Source: GWC2-56-14 sp043731355 (lineage in GTDB: Bacteria; Nitrospirota; UBA9217). Taken from it: a stretch of DNA of 10,943 nt. The notes under the pieces are model-generated. The model saw only the letters and a program-made list of their open reading frames with translations. It searched no databases and was not told the DNA's origin. How positions within the stretch are numbered: position 1 is the first letter of the stretch; each line of letters begins with the position of its first letter. The position numbers and the translations under genes are program-made. Of the stretch, positions 1 to 6,442 are shown piece after piece. Where the stretch lies: the NCBI GenBank assembly GCA_043731355.1, contig JAYTJE010000162.1, positions 1 to 10,943 on the forward strand, in the 5' to 3' direction.

Positions 1-1250
1 GGCTTGATCAGCGCCCAGGCCATATCGTCCCGCATAATGTAGCCCATCATGCCGCGGCCTTTGACCGTGATGGAGTCCTCCCCGACAGCGAGCACATGAG
101 CGTTGAACGACTCGCCGGGTTTCACCATCACGTGGAGCGAGCCCCACTGGATAGGCGTGGACTTGAGCTGCTTGAACCCGATACGGCCCCGGAAGCCCTG
201 CCGCTTGTCAAGCGCGCGCAACCCGTCCTTGAGCGCGTTGACCGCGGCGCGCTGCAGGTCCAGGTCGATGCTGGTATAAACCCTGAGCCCGCCCTGATAC
301 AGTTTGTCGGGACCGTACTTTTTCTCTATATATTTTCTGATATAGTCCACCAGGTGCGGCGCAAGCTCTTCCTGGGGCCGCAGATTCTCAAGGCTGAGCG
401 GCTGGTCGTAGACCTTTACACTCTGCTCCTCGGTGAGATACCCCTCAAGAACCATCCGCTTGAGCACATGCCACTGCCGGAGCTTGGTCAGGTCAATGTC
501 GCTGTAGGGCGAATAGGACGAGGGCGACTTGGGGAGTCCGGCCAGGAGCGCCGCCTCGGCCTGGTTGACCTCCCAGATGTTCTTGCCGAAATAGGTCTTG
601 GCCGCGTTCTGCACGCCATAGGCGCCGTGGCCGAAATAGACCTTGTTGAAATACAGTTCGAGGATCTCGTCCTTCGAGATCTCCTTCTCCAGCCGCCGGG
701 CAAGGATCACTTCCTTGATCTTGCGCGAGAAGCTCCGCTCCGACGAAAGGAACACCACCTTGGTCAGCTGCTGCGTGATCGTGCTGCCGCCCTGTTTGAG
801 CTTGACTGAAATGATGTCCTTGAGCGCCGCGCGCAGGATGCCGCGGTAGTCGAGACCCGAGTGCTGGTAGAAGCGCGGGTCTTCAGTGGCAAGCAGCGCG
901 TCCTTCAGGAACTTGGGGACGCGGGCAAGCGGCACATACGTGCCCTTCTCGATCTTGATCTGGCCGAGTACCCGCCCGTCCTCGGCGAGGATGACGGTGC
1001 CGGCGCTCGGCTTGTAGTCCTTAAGAGACTCAACCGTGGGCAGGCCGAAGGAAAAATAGTAGAACAACAACGATACCAGCAGGACGCCGGCAACGAACGC
1101 GATGGCGAGAAGCTTCAAGGCCTTTTTCGGCGTGAGCGCATTGAGCCAGGGCACCGCGATCGTGAACCAGAACACCTTGAATTTTTCCCAGGCGAACAGC
1201 ACGGGCTTTCTTATGAGTTCAATGATTTTTGCGAACAGTTGTTTCAGCAT
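1..1250 (-). CDS. mrcA: Class A penicillin-binding protein 1A, N-terminal part (3' end outside window)
   Basis: This is a bifunctional peptidoglycan synthase: its glycosyltransferase (GT51) domain polymerises lipid II into glycan strands and a transpeptidase domain cross-links them in the periplasm. About 416 codons are visible. A cytoplasmic N-terminus of about 44 residues precedes one membrane segment (about 45-66). GT51 motifs follow in order: TEDPRFYQHSG with the expected catalytic Glu at residue 123, GGSTITQQLTK, RKIKE, KDEILELYFN and GAYGVQNAAKTYFGK. The usual linker GLRVYTSIDLDLQ and the start of the OB-like insert come next. The transpeptidase SXXK, SXN and KTG motifs would lie left of base 1. 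The ATG at 1250 is preceded by GAGG about 10 bases upstream and places the membrane segment sensibly. The gene has its own promoter and is probably transcribed separately from the restriction operon. Assignment to the PBP1A class is firm; the symbol is by family only. Confidence 0.95.
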   Translation of the reverse strand, partial: MLKQLFAKIIELIRKPVLFAWEKFKVFWFTIAVPWLNALTPKKALKLLAIAFVAGVLLVSLLFYYFSFGLPTVESLKDYKPSAGTVILAEDGRVLGQIKIEKGTYVPLARVPKFLKDALLATEDPRFYQHSGLDYRGILRAALKDIISVKLKQGGSTITQQLTKVVFLSSERSFSRKIKEVILARRLEKEISKDEILELYFNKVYFGHGAYGVQNAAKTYFGKNIWEVNQAEAALLAGLPKSPSSYSPYSDIDLTKLRQWHVLKRMVLEGYLTEEQSVKVYDQPLSLENLRPQEELAPHLVDYIRKYIEKKYGPDKLYQGGLRVYTSIDLDLQRAAVNALKDGLRALDKRQGFRGRIGFKQLKSTPIQWGSLHVMVKPGESFNAHVLAVGEDSITVKGRGMMGYIMRDDMAWALIK

Positions 1251-1297
1251 GTGCCGGCAACCTCAGGACCTTCCATTTGTTTTAAACAGTGTCGGGG

Positions 1298-1326
1298 ATA
1301 TTAGCATCAGAACGCGATAAAATCAA
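1298..1326 (-). promoter_or_regulatory. Sigma70-type promoter for the PBP1A gene
   Basis: Read on the minus strand, a -35 box TTGATT (1326-1321) and a -10 box TAATAT (1303-1298) are separated by exactly 17 bases. Transcription would start near 1290, giving a leader of about 40 bases before the ATG at 1250. Position, spacing and hexamer match are all good; no experimental start is known. Confidence 0.7.
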
Positions 1327-1334
1327 ACGAAAAG

Positions 1335-1377
1335 TTTATTGCGAAGGTGATATGCGGAAGCAAAACAGCGCAATAAA
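1335..1377. repeat. Perfect 9-bp inverted repeat upstream of the PBP1A promoter
   Basis: TTTATTGCG at 1335-1343 is matched by CGCAATAAA at 1369-1377, with a 25-base spacer. It lies 8 bases upstream of the -35 box of the PBP1A promoter and downstream of the macrodomain gene. It could be a two-site operator or part of a transcript-end hairpin for the operon above it. The arms are AT-rich, and chance occurrence is possible. Confidence 0.4.
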
Positions 1378-1408
1378 GCCCGTGTGACACGCGGTTTGTA
1401 TGCACGGG
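1372..1408 (-). terminator. Possible weak terminator after the macrodomain gene
   Basis: On the minus strand CCCGTG (1408-1403) can pair with CACGGG (1384-1379) around an 18-base loop, followed by CTTTATT. The stem is short, the loop long and the T tract poor, so this is at best a weak intrinsic terminator. It is the only GC-rich stem seen between the macrodomain stop codon and the next promoter. Confidence 0.25.
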
Positions 1409-1419
1409 AAGGCGCGGGA

Positions 1420-1959
1420 CTATTTTATGTTCAACAACTCGGTTTTGAAGTATTTGAAAGCTTCCTTGTCAACGATGCAGAACTCCACCAGTTCGAGCGA
1501 AGAAGCGGCATTGTTTTTCAAAAAAAAGACGCTTTCGTTCACCAGGATCTTTGCGCACCGGTCCCTGGGAAACCCGAAGATACCGGCGCTGATGGCGGGC
1601 AAGGAGATGCTCTTGAACCCCTTGTCCGTGGCGAGCGCAAGCACACTGACAACGGCCTTCCTGAGCTTGGCGTCCTCGTCCCCTTCCCCCATCCTCGGCC
1701 CGACCGTGTGGATCACGAACCTCGTCTTGAGTCTCCCTGCGCCGGTGATCGCTGCCCCGCCCACGGGAACGTACCCGATGCGGTCGCTCTCGTCCTGGAT
1801 GATCCGCCCGCCTTTTCGCACGATCGCGCCGGCCACGCCGCCGCCGTGCTGAAGATGAGTGTTCGCCGCGTTCACGATGGCGTCCACGTCACGTTCGGTG
1901 AGATCGGCCGAAACGAGGCGCAGGGTTGTATGATTGATCTTCTTTTCGAGAATGTCCAT
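1420..1959 (-). CDS. Macrodomain protein (ADP-ribose binding / ADP-ribosyl hydrolase family)
   Basis: This 179-residue protein is essentially one macro domain, a fold that binds ADP-ribose and in many members removes ADP-ribose or O-acetyl-ADP-ribose. Visible hallmarks are SADLT near residues 17-21 (Asp19 is the likely adenine contact), the IVNAAN motif at 28-33, the glycine-rich phosphate loop HGGGVAGAI at 38-46, and the second loop PAISAGIFGFP at 121-131. The first loop has Ala where MacroD-type enzymes have Asp, and resembles the archaeal Af1521 type (HGGGVAYAI, from memory). Hydrolase activity is therefore plausible but not assured. The open frame continues upstream into hsdR, but the ATG at 1959 is chosen because a clear AGGAG lies 5 bases before it and the family homology begins there. 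It starts 13 bases after the hsdR stop on the same strand, so co-transcription with the restriction operon is likely. An eight-T run in the coding strand (plus 1520-1527) is the only notable homopolymer. Confidence 0.9.
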   Translation of the reverse strand: MDILEKKINHTTLRLVSADLTERDVDAIVNAANTHLQHGGGVAGAIVRKGGRIIQDESDRIGYVPVGGAAITGAGRLKTRFVIHTVGPRMGEGDEDAKLRKAVVSVLALATDKGFKSISLPAISAGIFGFPRDRCAKILVNESVFFLKNNAASSLELVEFCIVDKEAFKYFKTELLNIK

Positions 1960-1964
1960 GAGCA

Positions 1965-1969
1965 CTCCT
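1965..1969 (-). promoter_or_regulatory. Ribosome binding site fixing the macrodomain start
   Basis: AGGAG on the minus strand lies 5 bases before the ATG at 1959, in the short gap after the hsdR stop. It supports this start over the in-frame ATG at 2037 inside hsdR. Confidence 0.7.
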
Positions 1970-1972
1970 GTA

Positions 1973-4966
1973 TCACGGGCTAGTAATCGCATACACCATA
2001 TCGCCGACGAAGCGACGGAACGACTCGTTCTCGACAAACTGCTTGTAAACCTGTGTGTCGTCCTTGAGGAGGAGCTGCATCACCTTGCCAAGTGCCTGGT
2101 CATGTGCCATGCGGGCGGTATGTGGTGTGTTCTCCTTGGCATTTTTGTAGGCAGTATCAGCGGCGACCTGGGGAGCAATCTCTTCGCGGATGCGCCGAGC
2201 GACGCGGTCTGAGTCGGTGAAGAGGGTGCCAAAGTTCTCATTGAAGGTCTTGAGGATGTTACTCAGGCGGTCGAGCTCGGGCTCGTACTTGCGGGGTCCG
2301 ATATCCGTTGGGACCGGTTCGATCTCCGCATCTTCATCCTCCAACGCGATCTTCATCACCGCCTTCTTTTCAACGCGGTAGCTATCCATATCGATCGCTT
2401 CGAGGATGCCCCTGGCGAGGTCCTCCTCCTTTGGCGCGGGCAGCTTGGGCGTGAGCAGGTTGAGCATAATCGAAAGCTTTTCCCATTCACGATTGGTGTA
2501 GGGCATCACCGACGCGAGGAAGTCATAGGCTCGACAATACGATTTAGCTTTGCCTTTGAATTCCACCTGTTGATCTTCATCAAGTTTGCCCGTGTAAATC
2601 GCCACGCACGTATCAAGGATTGGATCCAACTGGTCACGCTCGGCGTCACCGAGAAACAATCCAACGATCTGCTGTACCTGCTGCGGGGAATAAACCTGAG
2701 CATTGTCGAGCGCCGCCTTCAGGTCGTGCAGTTTGTTCGGGTCGGCCTCTTCGCTGAGCAGCGTTGTGCGGTAGTAGTCCTGGAATGCGAAGGTGATCGC
2801 CTCGCTGTTGTTCTGGAAGTCGAGTACGAAGCAGTCGTGCTTTTGCGGGTGCGCACGGTTGAGCCTCGAAAGCGTCTGCACCGCCTGGATACCTGAAAGC
2901 GGTTTGTCCACATACATCGTGTGCAGCAGCGGCTCATCGTAGCCGGTTTGGAACTTGTTGGCGCAGATCAGGAAGCGGTACGGATCGTTCTGGATCTTCT
3001 CCGCGATGTCGCTGCTTGAGAAGCCATTGCACGAAGGTTCGCTCATTTTGCCGCCGCCGTACTCATGCTCACCCGAAAAGGCGACTATCGCCTGATAAGG
3101 GCTCTTGCGCTCCACGAGATAGGTCTTGAAGGCGTGGAAATACTGAATTGCACGCTCGACGCCACCAGTCACCACCATCGCCCGCGCCTGCCCGCCGATC
3201 TTATTGGCGGCGAGCACCTGGTCATGGAAGTGGTCCACCATGATCTCGGCCTTGAGCCGGATAGCGTGGTCGTGGCTCTCCACATAGCGGCGCAGTTTCT
3301 TTTTTGCCTTCTTGGTGTCGAACTCCGGGTCATCCTCGATCTTCTTCACCAGTTTGTAGTAGCTGTCAACCGGCGTGTAGGTCTTGAGCACATCGAGAAT
3401 GAATCGCTCCTCTATCGCCTGCTTCATGGTGTAGCTGTCGAATGGCTTGTGCTTGACCTTGCCCTCGGCGTCGGGCGGCAACGGCTCGCCGAACATTTCG
3501 AGAGTCCTGTTTTTGGGAGTAGCAGTAAATGCAAAGTAGCTGGCGTTGGTCAGCATCTTGCGTGCAGCCATGCGCGCATCAAGTGCCGCGTTCACCGTGT
3601 CTTCCGGATCGGGTGCTTCTTCTCCCAGCGCCTTGCTCATCGCCGACGAGGTCTTACCGCCCTGGCTTGAGTGCGCCTCGTCAATGATAATGGCAAAGGT
3701 TTTGCCGCCCTCGTGAGCGATCTCGTCGAGGATGAAGGGGAATTTTTGCACCGTCGAGATGATGATCTTCTTGCCTTCTTCGATGAGCTTGCGCAGGTCA
3801 CCAGAGTTTTCGGCATGGCCCACAGTCGCGCCCACCTGCATGAACTGCTTGATGGTCTTCTGGATCTGGTCGTCGAGAATGCGCCGATCGGTGACAACTA
3901 TCACCGAGTCAAAGATTTCCTTGTGAGCGCGTTTCACGCCGATGAGTTGGTGTGCAAGCCAGGCGATGGAGTTTGACTTGCCGCTGCCCGCCGAGTGCTG
4001 GACAAGGTATCTTTTGCCCGCTCCGCGGTCGCGCACATCGGACAAAGCCTTGCGCACGACGCCGAGTTGATGGTAGCGCGGGAAAACCTGCTTACGCTTC
4101 TTCTTGCCTGTCTTGGAGTTCTTCTCTTCGACGATCTGTGCGTAGTTTTCCAGGATGTCGGTCAACCCCGCCGGGGTGAGCACCTCTTTCCAGAGGTAGT
4201 CGGTCTTGAGTCCATATGGATTTGGCGGGTTACCAGCGCCGTCGTTGTAACCTTTATTGAATGGCAGGAACCACGAGCCTTTGCCCTTAAGTTCGGTGCA
4301 CATGCGCACCTCGCTGTCGTCCATTGCGAAGTGAACCACACAACGTCCGAACTCGAAGAGTCTCTCGCGCGGGTCGCGGTCGCGGCGGTACTGCTCCACC
4401 GCGTCCTCAACCGTCTGTTTGGTGAGACTGTTCTTCAGCTCAAAGGTGGCAATTGGGAGTCCGTTTATGAAGAGACACAGGTCAAGAGCACGGCGTGTTT
4501 CATCAAGGCTATAGGCGAGCTGACGAGTGATCGAGAATCGGTTCTGGGCATGAAGCGCCACTGCCTTGGCGTTGCCTTCCGATGGGGTACCGTAGAAAAA
4601 GTCGAAATGTACCGGCCCGTGGGCAATACCCTTGCGCAGCACATCGATGACGCCGCGTTTGCCGGTCTCGGATGAGACGCGGGCGAGGAACTTTAGGCGG
4701 TTGATATCCTTGGGATCGTTAGCGTCGGCCATCATCAGTTTTTTGAATGCCTCTGGCTGAGTTGCATGCAGGAAGGCGAAGAGTTGCGGCACGTCTATAG
4801 CATGGGCGCGATCGTAGTCCTTGGCGCTGCCTGCGATGTAGCCTGTGCCGCCATACGGTAGGGTCGTCTCTGCCCAAACGCCCGGTGTGACAGCAAGGCC
4901 GTCCATGCCGGTCATGTGGCGCATGATGAGGGTTTCGAGCCCTTTTTCTCTGATGTCGGTGGTCAT
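1973..4966 (-). CDS. hsdR: Type I restriction enzyme, R (endonuclease/translocase) subunit
   Basis: This 997-residue protein is the motor and nuclease of the type I complex. It translocates DNA using ATP from unmodified sites bound by the HsdM-HsdS core and cuts at a distance. The N-terminal PD-(D/E)XK nuclease shows Asp162 in LDLCLFI, Glu176 and Lys178 in FELKN, and a Gln-Tyr pair at 192-193. The SF2 helicase follows: Walker A SAGSGKS at 325-331, DEAH at 429-432, TATP at 481-484, motif V near QTGYDEP (673-679) and motif VI QTLSRLNR at 697-704. A helical C-terminal region of about 250 residues follows, as expected for contact with the methylase core. Length is normal and no frameshift or missing motif is seen. 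The ATG overlaps the hsdS stop in ATGA, and AGGAGG lies 7 bases upstream (plus 4974-4979), inside the end of hsdS, so the two are probably translationally coupled. It looks fully functional. Confidence 0.97.
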   Translation of the reverse strand: MTTDIREKGLETLIMRHMTGMDGLAVTPGVWAETTLPYGGTGYIAGSAKDYDRAHAIDVPQLFAFLHATQPEAFKKLMMADANDPKDINRLKFLARVSSETGKRGVIDVLRKGIAHGPVHFDFFYGTPSEGNAKAVALHAQNRFSITRQLAYSLDETRRALDLCLFINGLPIATFELKNSLTKQTVEDAVEQYRRDRDPRERLFEFGRCVVHFAMDDSEVRMCTELKGKGSWFLPFNKGYNDGAGNPPNPYGLKTDYLWKEVLTPAGLTDILENYAQIVEEKNSKTGKKKRKQVFPRYHQLGVVRKALSDVRDRGAGKRYLVQHSAGSGKSNSIAWLAHQLIGVKRAHKEIFDSVIVVTDRRILDDQIQKTIKQFMQVGATVGHAENSGDLRKLIEEGKKIIISTVQKFPFILDEIAHEGGKTFAIIIDEAHSSQGGKTSSAMSKALGEEAPDPEDTVNAALDARMAARKMLTNASYFAFTATPKNRTLEMFGEPLPPDAEGKVKHKPFDSYTMKQAIEERFILDVLKTYTPVDSYYKLVKKIEDDPEFDTKKAKKKLRRYVESHDHAIRLKAEIMVDHFHDQVLAANKIGGQARAMVVTGGVERAIQYFHAFKTYLVERKSPYQAIVAFSGEHEYGGGKMSEPSCNGFSSSDIAEKIQNDPYRFLICANKFQTGYDEPLLHTMYVDKPLSGIQAVQTLSRLNRAHPQKHDCFVLDFQNNSEAITFAFQDYYRTTLLSEEADPNKLHDLKAALDNAQVYSPQQVQQIVGLFLGDAERDQLDPILDTCVAIYTGKLDEDQQVEFKGKAKSYCRAYDFLASVMPYTNREWEKLSIMLNLLTPKLPAPKEEDLARGILEAIDMDSYRVEKKAVMKIALEDEDAEIEPVPTDIGPRKYEPELDRLSNILKTFNENFGTLFTDSDRVARRIREEIAPQVAADTAYKNAKENTPHTARMAHDQALGKVMQLLLKDDTQVYKQFVENESFRRFVGDMVYAITSP

Positions 4967-6330
4967 TCAACGACCTCCTCGTCTGCTGTTTCGGTCTCGT
5001 CGCTTAAATCGGCTGCATCCTCTACAGCGGTGTCGGGTGTGGCTTCCTCGGGCAGTCGCGCAGCAGCTTCGCGCACATCGAGCTTGCCAGTTACCACGTC
5101 GGCGACGAGGCGTGTGCGGTATTCGCGCAGGAGCTCGATCTCGCGTTCAAAGCGGGAGATGGCGACAATAAGTGGGCGTGTCTGCTCTGACGTGTAATGC
5201 ACTATCGCGTCTTGCTCACCTGGCGGCGCTACAGCAATAGAGATGGACAGAAGTCGATCCTTTGTGAGCTTTGGTTGTGCCGCTCCCGAAATCCAGGGGA
5301 TATAGTTTAATGTCTCAAGAATGTTGGCAAGATATAAAATGTTGCCACGCTTCGGCTTTAGGATATGTGCGTGGTTGTTCACCCAGAACTTTCCCCTGGC
5401 TATGATTGCGAGAGGAAGATTGCGAAGTACCAAATTTGCCCCATCTTCCGCAATTAACAGTAACTCGTCATCGAAAAGATAGTCGTCGACCTTATCGATG
5501 ACTCCTGAAGCGCCATAATAGTCGTAGGCCCTTAAAGTCATTCCACCGCGCTCCACAGAATTTAGAGGAACTCGTCGCGTGTTCAAACAGCGAAACTCGT
5601 TTTTGACTCTCGACACCTCCCAATGCTGCGGAATGTCGCCGAGCCAGGGGATGCCGGAGGGTTTGAGGGGAACGGAGGGGTCGAGTCCGCGGGTGACGGC
5701 GCGGTGGATGATGGCCTGTTTCTGCTCGTTGAGCAGCGTGATCACCTTCCGCTTCGCTCGAATCGCCCGCTCCAGCCGCCCGTTCGACCAGTCCAGAAAC
5801 CGCACAATCGCCGCCTGCTCAGTGGGCGGGGGGAGCATGGCCTCGATGCGACCGAGATCATCGGAGTAAAGCCGAAGACGACTCTCTACGACGCCAGTCG
5901 ATGACGCCTTAATGCGAGCCTTGTAGACCGGAGAGCGCAGCAAATTGTGGAAGTACCAGGGATGCAAGCCCGGCTCGAAGCGGTAAACGCAATACGCCGG
6001 ACTCGTTATTCCTGCGTATTGTGAAACACCCATGCTTCCGTTCCATGCAAGCATGATATTTATCACCAGGTCGTTTGGCTCAACACCCTTGTAACCTACC
6101 AATGATTCGGCGCGCGTGTCAGGCTCCTCCATTCCATCCGCTCGGCGGCGCTGGGTGACTCCAGTGTATTGCGATACACGCAGAAGTTGCTCCTTACCGG
6201 TTATCGAACGTGAATCAGTCTCCCGCACTACATATTTCATTCGGCGTACCTTCCAATGCGAAGGAATCTCTCCGAGCCATCCACCTTCAGCTGGACGGTA
6301 ATCCGCATACGGCTTGAGGTCGGCGATCAT
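4963..6330 (-). CDS. hsdS: Type I restriction enzyme, S (specificity) subunit
   Basis: This 455-residue subunit reads the bipartite DNA target and holds two HsdM copies. It has the classic duplicated layout. The family motif GWLGEIPSHWKVRRMK (17-32) opens target-recognition domain 1 and recurs as IPWLGDIPQHWEVSRVK (227-243) to open domain 2. Each domain ends in a conserved helical spacer: EQAAIVRFLDWSNGRLE with following residues (171-216), and GEQDAIVHYTSEQTR through LREYRTRLVADVVTGKLD (371-418). The last 28 or so residues are strikingly acidic. TRD2 DNA is AT-rich relative to the spacer, suggesting domain exchange. The target sequence cannot be predicted by eye. The ATG at 6330 has GGAG 7 bases upstream, but that site lies in a hairpin and the start overlaps a small upstream ORF, so translation may be coupled. 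The 3' end overlaps hsdR by 4 bases. Confidence 0.96.
   Translation of the reverse strand: MIADLKPYADYRPAEGGWLGEIPSHWKVRRMKYVVRETDSRSITGKEQLLRVSQYTGVTQRRRADGMEEPDTRAESLVGYKGVEPNDLVINIMLAWNGSMGVSQYAGITSPAYCVYRFEPGLHPWYFHNLLRSPVYKARIKASSTGVVESRLRLYSDDLGRIEAMLPPPTEQAAIVRFLDWSNGRLERAIRAKRKVITLLNEQKQAIIHRAVTRGLDPSVPLKPSGIPWLGDIPQHWEVSRVKNEFRCLNTRRVPLNSVERGGMTLRAYDYYGASGVIDKVDDYLFDDELLLIAEDGANLVLRNLPLAIIARGKFWVNNHAHILKPKRGNILYLANILETLNYIPWISGAAQPKLTKDRLLSISIAVAPPGEQDAIVHYTSEQTRPLIVAISRFEREIELLREYRTRLVADVVTGKLDVREAAARLPEEATPDTAVEDAADLSDETETADEEVVE
5221..5595 (-). other. AT-rich target-recognition domain 2 segment of hsdS
   Basis: Hand counts on 60-base lines give about 47% G+C over 5221-5580 (lines from 38 to 55%), against about 66% over 5641-5820, which encodes the end of the central spacer and the start of repeat 2. 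A sharp step of this kind is what exchange of recognition domains between hsdS alleles leaves behind. Confidence 0.55.
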
Positions 6331-6431
6331 AGTGCTTCTCCAAGAAGCAAAATCAGCAAAAAGAACGGCAAACGCTTAAATAAAGAACCCATTGATTTTA
6401 TTAATCTTTCTATGAACTTCAGGTTAGCCAT
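6327..6431 (-). CDS. Candidate 34-residue membrane-like small protein or leader peptide upstream of hsdS
   Basis: An ATG at 6431 opens a 34-codon frame whose TGA stop overlaps the hsdS start in ATGA. It begins 11 bases after the stop of the DUF1016 nuclease gene and so fills the whole gap between the two genes. The product starts MANLKFIERLIKS, a basic and potentially amphipathic stretch, and ends LPFFLLILLLGEAL, hydrophobic enough to enter a membrane but short for a full span. An internal ATG at codon 14 would give a 21-residue version. The Shine-Dalgarno is weak (GTGAG close to the ATG), so reinitiation after the nuclease gene is the likeliest entry. Codon use is AT-rich, unlike the flanking genes (the line 6361-6420 is 30% G+C). 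It resembles no family I know. It may be a real microprotein, a coupling leader whose sequence does not matter, or a chance frame. Confidence 0.4.
   Translation of the reverse strand: MANLKFIERLIKSMGSLFKRLPFFLLILLLGEAL
6333..6349 (-). promoter_or_regulatory. Hairpin enclosing the hsdS ribosome binding site
   Basis: On the minus strand TGCTTCT, TGG, AGAAGCA forms a perfect 7-bp stem with a 3-base loop, ending 2 bases before the hsdS ATG at 6330. The Shine-Dalgarno GGAG is split between loop and stem, so a folded leader would hide it. A ribosome finishing the small ORF (stop at 6329-6327) would have to melt the stem. This is a typical geometry for translational coupling. The palindrome is seen directly; its regulatory role is inference. 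Confidence 0.5.
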
Positions 6432-6442
6432 GAGACTCACGC

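Noticed and set aside
96..809. 237-codon plus-strand frame opposite the PBP1A gene
   Set aside because: The minus strand encodes conserved GT51 motifs through the whole stretch, so this is a shadow.
1520..1527. Eight-base homopolymer in the macrodomain gene as a phase-variation switch
   Set aside because: Runs of eight are not unusual, the frame is intact and no repeat-length variation can be seen in one sequence.
1384..1983. 199-codon plus-strand frame opposite the macrodomain gene
   Set aside because: The opposite strand encodes a clear macro domain with a good ribosome binding site; the plus frame has no family resemblance.
1960..2037. Upstream extension of the macrodomain protein to an ATG at 2037
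   Set aside because: It would overlap the end of hsdR and adds 26 residues not expected in the fold; the ATG at 1959 has a clear ribosome site.
4963..5050. Acidic HsdS C-terminal tail as a fused domain
   Set aside because: It is low-complexity with no domain signal; similar acidic tails occur, as far as I recall, in related HsdS proteins.
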